Below, piece by piece: positions 12,685-21,387 of a stretch of 48,478 bases of DNA. Numbering within the stretch: position 1 is the first letter of the stretch; each line of letters starts with the position of its first letter. The notes under the pieces were generated by a model. It worked only from the letters and a program-made list of their open reading frames with translations. It was not told the DNA's origin and searched no databases. Made by a program: the position numbers and the translations under genes. Location of the stretch: contig CALXXU010000011.1 in NCBI GenBank assembly GCA_944392765.1, positions 1 to 48,478 of the forward strand, in the 5' to 3' direction. Origin of the DNA: an uncultured Anaerobiospirillum sp. GTDB taxonomy: Bacteria > Pseudomonadota > Gammaproteobacteria > Enterobacterales > Succinivibrionaceae.

Positions 12685-13548
12685 ATGGCTGGCGCAAAAG
12701 AAATCCGCACTAAGATCGCAAGTGTGAAGAGCACTCAGAAGATCACTAGTGCGATGCAAATGGTAGCTGCATCGAAGATGAGGCGCGCTCAGGAGAAGAT
12801 GTCTTCTTCGCGCCCTTATTCTCAGGCGTTAGCTCGCATCATTGGTCACATTGCTGCTGGTCATACCGAGTACCGCCATCCTTACATGGTGCAACGTGAA
12901 GTCAAGAACGTGGGTTATATCATTGTCTCGACTGATCGTGGCCTGTGCGGTGGTCTTAACATCAACCTGTTCCGCAAAGTCTTATCTGAGATTAAGACCA
13001 AGTTAGATCAGGGCCTGGGCGTTAAGGCTGCCTTATTAGGTGGCAAGGCCAACGCTTTCTTTGCTCGAGCCGGTGTTGACATTGTGGCGCAACACGCAGG
13101 CTTTGGCGACGATCCTGCGCCTGAAAAGCTGGTCGGTGCGATCAAGGTCATGACCCAAGAGTTCTTGAATGGTGGGGTCGATGAGGTCCACCTGTGCTTC
13201 AACGGCTTCAAGAACACTATGGTTCAGATCCCGATGGTAGTGCAATTACTGCCACTGCGTAAGACTGAGGACGAGAATATCGTCAAGCACCACTGGGACT
13301 ATATCTACGAGCCTGACCCAGCTATCATTTTGAACGTAGTTTTAGATCGTTATATTCAGCAGATGGTGTATCAAGCCGTGCTTGAGAACCTCGCCAGTGA
13401 GCAAGCCGCCCGTATGGTGGCGATGAAGGCTGCTACCGACAATGCTGAGTCCTTAGTCAGTGACTTACAGCTCGAATATAACAAGGCACGTCAAGCCGGT
13501 ATCACGATGGAACTCAACGACATCGTTTCCGGTGCCTCTGCGGTCTAA
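12685..13548 (+). CDS. atpG: F1 ATP synthase subunit gamma (AtpG)
   Basis: Central rotor shaft. The N terminus [20 protein letters not shown] and [14 protein letters not shown], and the C terminus [24 protein letters not shown] (split here to key parts), are the family's two conserved ends. The central [11 protein letters not shown] is also present. It is 287 aa, the E. coli length. It starts 10 bases after atpA and ends 17 bases before atpD. Confidence 0.98.
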   Translation: MAGAKEIRTKIASVKSTQKITSAMQMVAASKMRRAQEKMSSSRPYSQALARIIGHIAAGHTEYRHPYMVQREVKNVGYIIVSTDRGLCGGLNINLFRKVLSEIKTKLDQGLGVKAALLGGKANAFFARAGVDIVAQHAGFGDDPAPEKLVGAIKVMTQEFLNGGVDEVHLCFNGFKNTMVQIPMVVQLLPLRKTEDENIVKHHWDYIYEPDPAIILNVVLDRYIQQMVYQAVLENLASEQAARMVAMKAATDNAESLVSDLQLEYNKARQAGITMELNDIVSGASAV

Positions 13549-13556
13549 CTTTTTGA

Positions 13557-14981
<1,425 letters not shown>

Positions 14982-14994
14982 CGGAGGCTGACTC

Positions 14995-15423
14995 ATGGAA
15001 GATATTACTTTCCATCTGAATGTTGTCAGTGGCGTCAGCAGTATGTATTCAGGCCGTGTGCGCGCGATGTCGATCACCGGTTCTGAAGGCGAGCTGGGTA
15101 TTCGCCATGGCCACACTCCTTTAATTACCACGATCAAGTCAGGTATGGTGTCTTTGGTTGATGCCGAGGGCAAGCAAGACCAGATGTACTTGGCCGGTGG
15201 TATTTTAGAGGTGCAGCCTGAAGAGGTCACGGTGCTGGCCGATACGGCTCTGCGCGCCGATGACATCGACGAGGCCAAGGCACAAGAGGCGATGAAAGCG
15301 GCTCGCGAGTCGATTGCCCGCACCAATGCTGGTGACAAGGACTACACTCAGGCCTTCATCAAGCTCTCCGAGGCAATGGCTCAGCTCAAGGTGGTCGAGC
15401 TGGCGCGCTCGCGCGCCCGCTAG
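14995..15423 (+). CDS. atpC: F1 ATP synthase subunit epsilon (AtpC)
   Basis: Rotor and regulatory subunit. The N-terminal beta-barrel contains ITGSEGELGIRHGHTPL and the C-terminal helical hairpin begins near residue 88. It is 142 aa (E. coli 139). GGAGG lies upstream of the ATG. Last gene of the operon; a hairpin terminator follows 17 bases after its stop. Confidence 0.97.
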   Translation: MEDITFHLNVVSGVSSMYSGRVRAMSITGSEGELGIRHGHTPLITTIKSGMVSLVDAEGKQDQMYLAGGILEVQPEEVTVLADTALRADDIDEAKAQEAMKAARESIARTNAGDKDYTQAFIKLSEAMAQLKVVELARSRAR

Positions 15424-15440
15424 CCTCCCGCTAGCGCCCC

Positions 15441-15472
15441 CAACGTCAGGCCCTCGGGCCTGCCGTTGCTTT
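15441..15472 (+). terminator. Terminator of the atp operon
   Basis: CAACG/CGTTG and CAGGCC/GGCCTG arms form an interrupted stem with a CTCG loop (15441-15468), followed by CTTT. The T-run is short, so termination may be partial. Confidence 0.7.
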
Positions 15473-15473
15473 A

Positions 15474-15544
15474 GGTCAGAGAATTACATCTGTGTTATAC
15501 TTGGTGTAAGGAGATGTGCTGACACCAGCACATTATCTCTGACC
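15474..15544 (+). promoter_or_regulatory. Rpn promoter region framed by an inverted repeat
   Basis: The outer arms GGTCAGAGA (15474-15482) and TCTCTGACC (15536-15544) are perfect inverted repeats. Between them are an extended -10 (TGT before TATACT, 15493-15501) and an inner perfect 8-bp hairpin, ATGTGCTG/CAGCACAT (15514-15533), just downstream of the likely transcription start. This suggests an autoregulatory or structured leader, or element-end remnants. Confidence 0.5.
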
Positions 15545-15559
15545 CTTATTCTTAAACCA

Positions 15560-16555
15560 ATGGTAAAGTTAATGCCGAATCCAGCTTTGCCTAGTGCGGC
15601 TCCTGTGAAAATCAGGAAATTTGACAACCGTTTTAACGATGTGTTTGTTAAATTTCTTTTTGCTAACGAAAAGCAAAAAGAGTTCTTGATTGATTTGCTT
15701 AATGCTATCTTTGATGAGCGTAAACAACTGTGTATTACAGAACGTATTACTGATGTTACTTACGCTGATCGCGAGCTGGTAAGCTTAAATATAAATGAAA
15801 AAGGTGCCCGCCTTGACGTCTATGTTAAGACCTCTCAAGGTCAAATCATTGATGTCGAATTTCAAAGTAAAGTAGATGAGTCAATTATAACGCGTGATTT
15901 ATTTTATTTTGGCAAACTGTTTGAAGCCCAGCTGCATCAGGGAGCATCTTATGACCAAGCACTGCCAATTATAGTAATCGATGTGCTCAAGGAAAATATT
16001 TTCCCAAAAGACGAAGATTATATTACTTTTGCTGGTTTGACCAACCTGTTAACTGGCAAGTTGATTACAAAATTAGAGTACATCATATTTATTGAAGCAC
16101 GCAAGTGTGTAATGCTTGGTGAGAGCAAGAACACTCGCCTGATCATGTGGATGAATTATCTGCTTTCTAAATCAGACCAAGTTATCGAGGCACTTGCTAA
16201 GAAAGATAGCATCTTTCAGAAGGTACTCGATGCTGAGAGAAATTTCAGAGGAGATACTAAGATGATGGATATCTACTCAATAAACGAATCTCTCCACTCA
16301 GTGAACGAATCTCTCCACTCAGTGAACGAATCTCTTCATTCCGAGAACAAAACTCTCCACAATAAGGTTAATTCACTCGAAAACAAGAATGCTGCATTGG
16401 AAAGTGAAAATGCTTCACTCAAGCAAGAAGTAGCTAGAGCCAAGCTTGAAGAGGCTCTTAAGAATGCCAAAAACATGCTGGCCAAAGGCATGTCGCGCTC
16501 CTTAGTCAAGGAGATCACCGAGCTCTCTGACAACCAGCTGGCAGCTCTGAGCTAA
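15560..16555 (+). CDS. Rpn-family PD-(D/E)XK nuclease (transposase-like, antiphage type)
   Basis: Member of the Rpn / PF12784-like nuclease family, whose E. coli members are DNA endonucleases linked to recombination and phage defence. The N-terminal core has FDNRFNDVFVKFLFANE near residue 20, and the catalytic signature LDVYVK followed by IIDVEFQSK (Asp, then Glu-x-Gln) near residues 80-100. The C-terminal third is a helical region with four heptad-length repeats (NESLHSV-type) then a coiled coil. The start is taken as ATG 15560 (331 aa); ATG 15572 is equally possible and neither has a good ribosome site. Lower G+C than its neighbours and its own promoter and terminator mark it as acquired. 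Confidence 0.85.
   Translation: MVKLMPNPALPSAAPVKIRKFDNRFNDVFVKFLFANEKQKEFLIDLLNAIFDERKQLCITERITDVTYADRELVSLNINEKGARLDVYVKTSQGQIIDVEFQSKVDESIITRDLFYFGKLFEAQLHQGASYDQALPIIVIDVLKENIFPKDEDYITFAGLTNLLTGKLITKLEYIIFIEARKCVMLGESKNTRLIMWMNYLLSKSDQVIEALAKKDSIFQKVLDAERNFRGDTKMMDIYSINESLHSVNESLHSVNESLHSENKTLHNKVNSLENKNAALESENASLKQEVARAKLEEALKNAKNMLAKGMSRSLVKEITELSDNQLAALS
16262..16555 (+). CDS. Probable intragenic small protein of the Rpn gene (RpnS-like antitoxin)
   Basis: An in-frame ATG pair at 16262 and 16265 lies inside the nuclease gene, eight bases after the strong ribosome site GAGGAG (16248-16253), which is better than that of the full gene. It would give a 97-aa protein consisting only of the repeat and coiled-coil C terminus. 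In E. coli, rpn genes are known to make such C-terminal products, which inhibit the full nuclease. Expression here is inferred from the sequence alone. Confidence 0.6.
   Translation: MMDIYSINESLHSVNESLHSVNESLHSENKTLHNKVNSLENKNAALESENASLKQEVARAKLEEALKNAKNMLAKGMSRSLVKEITELSDNQLAALS
16280..16363 (+). repeat. 21-bp tandem repeats in the Rpn gene
   Basis: Four 21-bp units (16280-16300, 16301-16321, 16322-16342, 16343-16363) encode NESLHSV-type heptads; the last unit has diverged. Copy number could vary by slippage, changing both the nuclease and its internal product. Confidence 0.85.
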
Positions 16556-16594
16556 TATTATAGTGTCGAGTTGATTGTTAATATTTTCTTGCAT

Positions 16595-16631
16595 AGGCGA
16601 GTTGCGAACCAACTCGCCTAAATTATTTTTA
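16595..16631 (+). terminator. Terminator after the Rpn gene
   Basis: A perfect 9-bp stem AGGCGAGTT/AACTCGCCT with a 7-base loop (16595-16619) is followed by AAATTATTTTT. It separates the nuclease from the convergent cluster on the minus strand. Confidence 0.85.
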
Positions 16632-16808
16632 ATTAACTAAAAAAAACATAAAATTAGCGCCAAAGTTGTTTTAACGATAAACATTGCTTTTGCACCGCGT
16701 GGGCAGTAAGCTTGGCGCGTGATCCTTGGGGATTTTTAGCCTGCGCTCTGGCCACAAGAGAGGTCATAGAGCAGCTGGTGACTCTTACCGATGGGGTAAT
16801 CTTTGCGC

Positions 16809-18110
16809 TTAAGGCGCACTTTGCGGAAGATGGGCGTGGTAGAACAGCTGGCGGCCCTTAACAATGGCATCGTTATATTGGTTCAAGAAGTCGGCAGAGA
16901 AGAGCTGGATGACTTCATGCGGGGCATTGGCCAAAACATGCTTGCTGTTGTGCATGGAGTTGTCAGCTATGATCAGCTTGTGCTTAGGATCATAAGCTAA
17001 GCGATCGAGGTTAAAGAAAAGCTCCAAATTGTGCCAAGTCATAGCAGCGAGGTCAGAGCCATAGTCACTGAGCACGAGAGCCATGAGCTTGCGCGTGAGC
17101 TCTAGCACCACATAGAGCGCAGCCACCTGTGCGCTTGAGGAAAAGTACAGGCCATTATCGTTAATGAAATAAGGATGAGGCGTGCCACTGCGCTTGAAAT
17201 CATCAGGATTAAGTCCAGAGCATCCTTCTTTGCTGCAGCTGAAGTGGCTTGCAGCAAAGGCCATCTGCGTAAACTGGTAAATCTCAAAAACGCTCCAAGT
17301 GCTGATGTGCTCGGATGGTGTCCATAGCACTTGGTAGCAATCCTGTTGGGCGTCCTGCACATGGGCAACAATCATGCGCCCGGCAATTTCCTTGGGTTTA
17401 GCGCGCAGTTTGAGAGTCAGGCTTTGGTCCTTGGTAAAGGTGAAGGTACCGGCCTCATAGAGATCGACTTGAGCCAGCGCTTTCGGCGCCCCTTGTGGCT
17501 TTTGCACATAGCTTTGGCACTCAAACTTACCAGCTTGGGCTTGCTTGATTGCTGCTTGTACCGCCGGGAGGTCATCTGGGAGGCACATGACCATATTGCG
17601 TTCCAGCTTGGAACACATGGCCGCTGTACTGTAGCAGGCTGCCTCATGATCGACCACGATCCAGCCCAGCTTCTGCGTCAATTGGCGCAGCGACGGCAAA
17701 GCAAAGCCGTTGAACTTACGGGGAGTGCGCTGCTCCAATAATGGCTCCAGTAAGGCCATGAATTGCTGTGGTCCATAGTTGGCAATTTGGACTAAGAGCT
17801 GCTCGACCTCATGGGTATTGACCATCCATGGATTAACATCTGAACACTCAAGCCAGGCATTGAGCGGAACATTAGCAGCAAAAATAGGTAAATTGCACAT
17901 ATGTTCAGGATGCTCGCAACTTAGGAAGGTCATGAGCAAAGCCAGCATCTCGCCATTGCTCAATGATTGCTGAGGATGGTCGGGCATTGCCTGATCCACT
18001 TGGGCTATCAAGCCTTTGTTCTTTAGGGTGCCCATGACCAAGCCTTCATGGCCCAATGTGATAGGCTTATCGACTGGTGAAGTGAAAACGAAGTCCAACT
18101 TGGGTTCCAT
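16809..18110 (-). CDS. Transposase-like protein, DUF4277/IS1634-related (paralogue 1)
   Basis: Last of three tandem paralogues. The N terminus (LVMGTLKNKGLIAQVDQAM, then NGEMLALLMTFLSC and PLNAWLECSDVNP) follows the DUF4277 layout of IS1634-type transposases. The second-aspartate strand LGWIVVDHEAACYST is recognisable, but the block that should hold the first catalytic Asp is missing. The C terminus keeps a segment with KL and TRK-type helices found in its paralogues. Start chosen at 18110 (433 aa), 28 bases after the stop of paralogue 2; the frame extends to 18188, but that overlaps the previous gene. It is intact yet probably not an active transposase. Function unknown. Confidence 0.6.
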   Translation of the reverse strand: MEPKLDFVFTSPVDKPITLGHEGLVMGTLKNKGLIAQVDQAMPDHPQQSLSNGEMLALLMTFLSCEHPEHMCNLPIFAANVPLNAWLECSDVNPWMVNTHEVEQLLVQIANYGPQQFMALLEPLLEQRTPRKFNGFALPSLRQLTQKLGWIVVDHEAACYSTAAMCSKLERNMVMCLPDDLPAVQAAIKQAQAGKFECQSYVQKPQGAPKALAQVDLYEAGTFTFTKDQSLTLKLRAKPKEIAGRMIVAHVQDAQQDCYQVLWTPSEHISTWSVFEIYQFTQMAFAASHFSCSKEGCSGLNPDDFKRSGTPHPYFINDNGLYFSSSAQVAALYVVLELTRKLMALVLSDYGSDLAAMTWHNLELFFNLDRLAYDPKHKLIIADNSMHNSKHVLANAPHEVIQLFSADFLNQYNDAIVKGRQLFYHAHLPQSAP

Positions 18111-18138
18111 GGTTATGACTCTATGCTGATGAGGGCAG

Positions 18139-19689
18139 TTAGCCTTGAGTTTTGAGGATGCGCAAAATTTCCAGGAAGATATCGCCACCGGTTAGGCTTG
18201 GCTCGAGGACTGGGTCGGCGTAAATAAACGAGTCGTCTGGCTCAGCGTCATATGGATCTTCATCGTCATCAGGGCCAAAAGGTGACCAGCGAGCCTTTTC
18301 GCGATCCTCTTTGAGGATAGCCTTGATGTCTGGCAGGTGGGCGCGGTAGTCGTCATAACCCTGCTTCAGGGCCTCGAAGTAAGGGGCCAGGTACTGGGTG
18401 CTGTAGAGCTGGGCAATCTCTTGAGGCGCGCCTTGCTCGAGGTATTGGCTCACTTGATTGTCGTTGGTGAATTTTTGTCTGATCTTATTGAACTTGAGCT
18501 CCCACTCATAGCCCATACGATCTGCGCTGATGATGAAATAATCCTTGCAGGCGGGCTTGAGCTTTTGCCCTAGGCGGAAGTTGTCGACATCGCACTTTAA
18601 GATACTTTGGGTGAGCTTGGTCAGCTTCATAATGGTGTTCACCGCCTCGAGGTGCTTGAAGCTCGGCACGTAGACGGTTGGGCCTGCAAAGAAAGCGCGC
18701 TTGGTGTAATCGATGGTGCTACCCTTTTGCTGTTCCAAGTGCATCACGGTAAGCGCTTGCTGGTAGTGGGCATAACAGCGGCGACCCGCTCCGATAAAGC
18801 TCGGCTGCACGGTCCAGAGACCATATTTTTGCTCAAAGGCGTCATCTAATTCATCAACAAAGGAGCTGTCACCAGCGTGAATGAGGACGAAGGTGCCGGT
18901 GCGCGGTTCCTTATTTTTGCCCTTGCCGGTAAAGGTGAACTGGCCATTCCCGGTGATCTTAGCCAGATCAATTGGGCGCTGCATAATCAGGGCAGGATCT
19001 AAGCCATAGTTGATGTCATAGCCGCGCTCGATTTTACGGTAGAGCTCATGATGCTCCCAGTTGAAATCGTCGCCCTCGTTGGCGGCAAAACCCGCTTGGA
19101 CCGCCTCATGCTCAAACGGCAAAGCGACAATCGGCTCAAGGCCCAGCTTTTCACTGGCCTCAAGCAGCTTGTAGGTGTCAGCCGAGTCAGGGATCAAAAT
19201 GGTTTTCAGATTGGTTGCGCGCTGGTAGAGCTTTTTGAGTTGGGGGCTAGTAATGCTTTTCTTGCCCGCGCCTTCGGTCTTGCTAATGAGATGAGCTTCG
19301 ACCGCCCGATAGAACTTGGTTGGGTCATAGGCGACAATAGCGCTGATAAGGGTGCTGACACGCTCAACGGTGAACATCGAAGGCACGAAATCAGGACGCT
19401 TTAGCCACGCAGCCATGGGCTCAGTGCCCAAGTTTTTGCTCAAATTCCAGACCGGAACATTGCGGTTGCGGCAGAGCTGACCTAGCAGCACAACCAAGGT
19501 TTCACCTAAAGAGAGGTCTGCTTGCTGCGGGCTATCTTTAGGAATATAGGCGTTAAGTTCGGAATCGACGAAATCGATGAAGCCCTTATAGCGCAGCGTG
19601 CCTATGACTAAGCCCGCCATGCTGAGCTCGATCTGGCCATAATCATTAATGATGGAGTTTTTGCGTGGTGCTTGCTTGGCTTTAGCCAT
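18139..19689 (-). CDS. Transposase-like protein, DUF4277/IS1634-related (paralogue 2)
   Basis: Middle gene of the triplet, 516 aa. Shared blocks include LVIGTLRYKGFIDFVDSEL, LGETLVVLLGQLC, MAAWLKRPDFVP and AYDPTKFYRAVEAH near the N terminus. ILIPDSADTYKLLE matches the second-Asp strand, and TKRAFFAGPTVYVPS plus KLTKLTQS lie in the C-terminal half. The first-Asp block typical of IS1634 transposases is absent. An acidic C-terminal tail (DDDEDPYDAEPDD) is unique to this copy. AGAGG stands 11 bases before the ATG. The gap to paralogue 3 is 61 bases, so an operon is likely. Confidence 0.62.
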   Translation of the reverse strand: MAKAKQAPRKNSIINDYGQIELSMAGLVIGTLRYKGFIDFVDSELNAYIPKDSPQQADLSLGETLVVLLGQLCRNRNVPVWNLSKNLGTEPMAAWLKRPDFVPSMFTVERVSTLISAIVAYDPTKFYRAVEAHLISKTEGAGKKSITSPQLKKLYQRATNLKTILIPDSADTYKLLEASEKLGLEPIVALPFEHEAVQAGFAANEGDDFNWEHHELYRKIERGYDINYGLDPALIMQRPIDLAKITGNGQFTFTGKGKNKEPRTGTFVLIHAGDSSFVDELDDAFEQKYGLWTVQPSFIGAGRRCYAHYQQALTVMHLEQQKGSTIDYTKRAFFAGPTVYVPSFKHLEAVNTIMKLTKLTQSILKCDVDNFRLGQKLKPACKDYFIISADRMGYEWELKFNKIRQKFTNDNQVSQYLEQGAPQEIAQLYSTQYLAPYFEALKQGYDDYRAHLPDIKAILKEDREKARWSPFGPDDDEDPYDAEPDDSFIYADPVLEPSLTGGDIFLEILRILKTQG

Positions 19690-19750
19690 AGGGAATTAAC
19701 CTCTTGGTGTGATGAAGGTTGGGTAGGGCGATAAAGCTGGATTCATCGCC

Positions 19751-20896
19751 CTATACGGGGCTATTGCTACCATTCAAAATTTTTTGGACCTGCTCCATGT
19801 TCTGGCGCCATTGAAGCCATTTATTTTTCACCTTAGCTGTATTGTTGAGCTTGGTTGTAATGACGTGCTGAACCAGCCTTGTGAGCTTAAACACGGTACT
19901 TAGCGTGTCTATAGCGGATACGTTTGGGGCGTAGAATGCATCTTCATAAAAAAATGCACGCTTGGTGAAGTTGATGCCGCGATCGCGGTAGCAGGCAGTG
20001 TAATGTTGAGCTTCACTGTTGACGTCATCATTGTATTTGCAACACTTCAAAATCCAGGCTATTTCTTGTTGCTGGTATTGCTCAAATGAGCCACCTTTGA
20101 TTTTCCCTGAAAACGTCGTCCAGATACCATACTGATGAATGTCATCAACGATTATAAAATAACCCTCTAAAAAGTTATCTTGATTTTGGACATAGTAATC
20201 AGGTTCGAGCGTTAGAGTACCGGCAAAACCGATCTTGTAAAAAGCACTTCTGGGGTTGCATAGTGTGCCATCTATGTCGCAATAGCTCCAAGCGTCAGCG
20301 TCGTCTAGGTCATCTGCTGCCTGGTACACCGCCCTTTGCTTGACTTGGCCAATAACGCCAAGCTCCATTTGGGTGCACGCATAGGCGGTGTCATAATCCC
20401 AGTATTGTCTATTTAAGACAACCACACGCACATTCTGTCGGCACAATTCGGTGAGGCTGCTGGTATTAATGTTGGGCTGAGAAATTTTAGAAAAGTGTGC
20501 TGAAGCTGAGCACAAAACACGTGCAGCAGCCTTGTAAAAACGCTCTGGTCTATACACGGCAATGGCTGCAAATAGATCACTGACACACTCGGGCTTCAAA
20601 TTTTTAGGATTAACCTGAGAGCGCTCAAGCCATTCCGCAAGAGGCATTTGTGCGGCGTAACGGTTGAGCTTTGAGATGGGGGTGTTGTTAGAACACAGCT
20701 TACATAGAAGCACAGCCAGTGTCTCACCGTAACTAAATTCTGGCTGGGCGCTACAAGTCTTGCTCTTACCTTGCAGCATCTGGTCAATAGATGCGATAAA
20801 TCCTTTGTCCTTAAGGGTACCCATGATCAAGCTGTTAATGCCACGCTTTGTGTTCAGCTTGTCCAGCAACGGAAAATCATTCTGTGATTGTTCCAT
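19751..20896 (-). CDS. Transposase-like protein, DUF4277/IS1634-related (paralogue 3)
   Basis: First gene of the triplet, 381 aa from the ATG at 20896, which has AGGAG seven bases upstream; the longer frame to 21136 is not needed. N-terminal blocks NSLIMGTLKDKGFIASIDQML, YGETLAVLLCKLC and LAEWLERSQVNP align with the two downstream paralogues. In the strand matching the second catalytic Asp the residue is Asn (VVVLNRQYWDYDTA), so DDE catalysis looks lost. TKRAFFYEDAFYAPN and FKLTRLVQ match paralogue 2. An extended -10 promoter lies just upstream. Function unknown. Confidence 0.62.
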   Translation of the reverse strand: MEQSQNDFPLLDKLNTKRGINSLIMGTLKDKGFIASIDQMLQGKSKTCSAQPEFSYGETLAVLLCKLCSNNTPISKLNRYAAQMPLAEWLERSQVNPKNLKPECVSDLFAAIAVYRPERFYKAAARVLCSASAHFSKISQPNINTSSLTELCRQNVRVVVLNRQYWDYDTAYACTQMELGVIGQVKQRAVYQAADDLDDADAWSYCDIDGTLCNPRSAFYKIGFAGTLTLEPDYYVQNQDNFLEGYFIIVDDIHQYGIWTTFSGKIKGGSFEQYQQQEIAWILKCCKYNDDVNSEAQHYTACYRDRGINFTKRAFFYEDAFYAPNVSAIDTLSTVFKLTRLVQHVITTKLNNTAKVKNKWLQWRQNMEQVQKILNGSNSPV

Positions 20897-20929
20897 GAAG
20901 CACTCCTTACTTTGGTGAAACACAACAGC

Positions 20930-20938
20930 ATTGTAGCA
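20930..20938 (-). promoter_or_regulatory. Extended -10 promoter for the transposase-like cluster
   Basis: On the minus strand TGC precedes TACAAT, an extended -10, predicting a leader of about 27 bases before the well-placed ribosome site of the 20896 start. No good -35 is seen. Confidence 0.5.
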
Positions 20939-21387
20939 AGAACGCCTTGCTAATCGCTTTTTTTGCTGGCTCACGGCAGCGTTAGTCGGCCAGAGGGCTG
21001 TCCCCTGTCTCACAGAGAAATGAATGCTTGTTTGAGCTAGGTGCGTGGGGGAAAGCGCGATCTGGGGCGATTTCACGCGTATTTCACCTAAAGCGGTGAT
21101 ATTTTTGGCTATAATAAGAAAGTTATGCGATTGCATGGGATAAATGGGCGATTTGACAAGGACGTCATCTTATCTTTGCCCGTTCCAAGGCTGTAGCGTG
21201 CCACGCTGCAGTTAGGTCTTAAGCTGCTACTCACTCCCAATCTTATAAATGACTTATGTTTGGTGGGGAAAAGTGGCCTTAAAGCATGCAATGGCACAGT
21301 GAGCGAACACGCTCGGAGGGCTCGTCAGAGCCAAACCCTCACGGTTTGAGCCTTAGTGCTTGAACTTTTTTAGTGGAATGTCGCAGC
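20939..21387. other. Divergent intergenic region between cluster and ftsY
   Basis: No gene is supported. It holds the putative ftsY promoter on the plus strand and the upstream part of the cluster promoter region on the minus strand. A short inverted repeat TCACC/GGTGA lies at 21084-21099 just before the ftsY -10. A partial parS-like half (GTGAAACA) occurs nearby at 20915, but no complete parS. Confidence 0.5.
21110..21115 (+). promoter_or_regulatory. Candidate ftsY promoter (-10 TATAAT)
   Basis: A perfect TATAAT with a TTCACC-type sequence upstream at non-ideal spacing (21). The inverted repeat at 21084-21099 could be an operator. It would give a leader of about 265 bases. Confidence 0.4.

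Noticed and set aside
15314-15559. Upstream extension of the Rpn reading frame
   Set aside because: Lies inside atpC and its terminator; not compatible with a separate acquired gene.
16809-20896. Active insertion sequences
   Set aside because: No terminal inverted repeats or target duplications were seen, catalytic residues look lost, and the three copies are too diverged from each other.
20910-20925. parS site
   Set aside because: Only a half-site (GTGAAACA) is present; the palindrome is incomplete.
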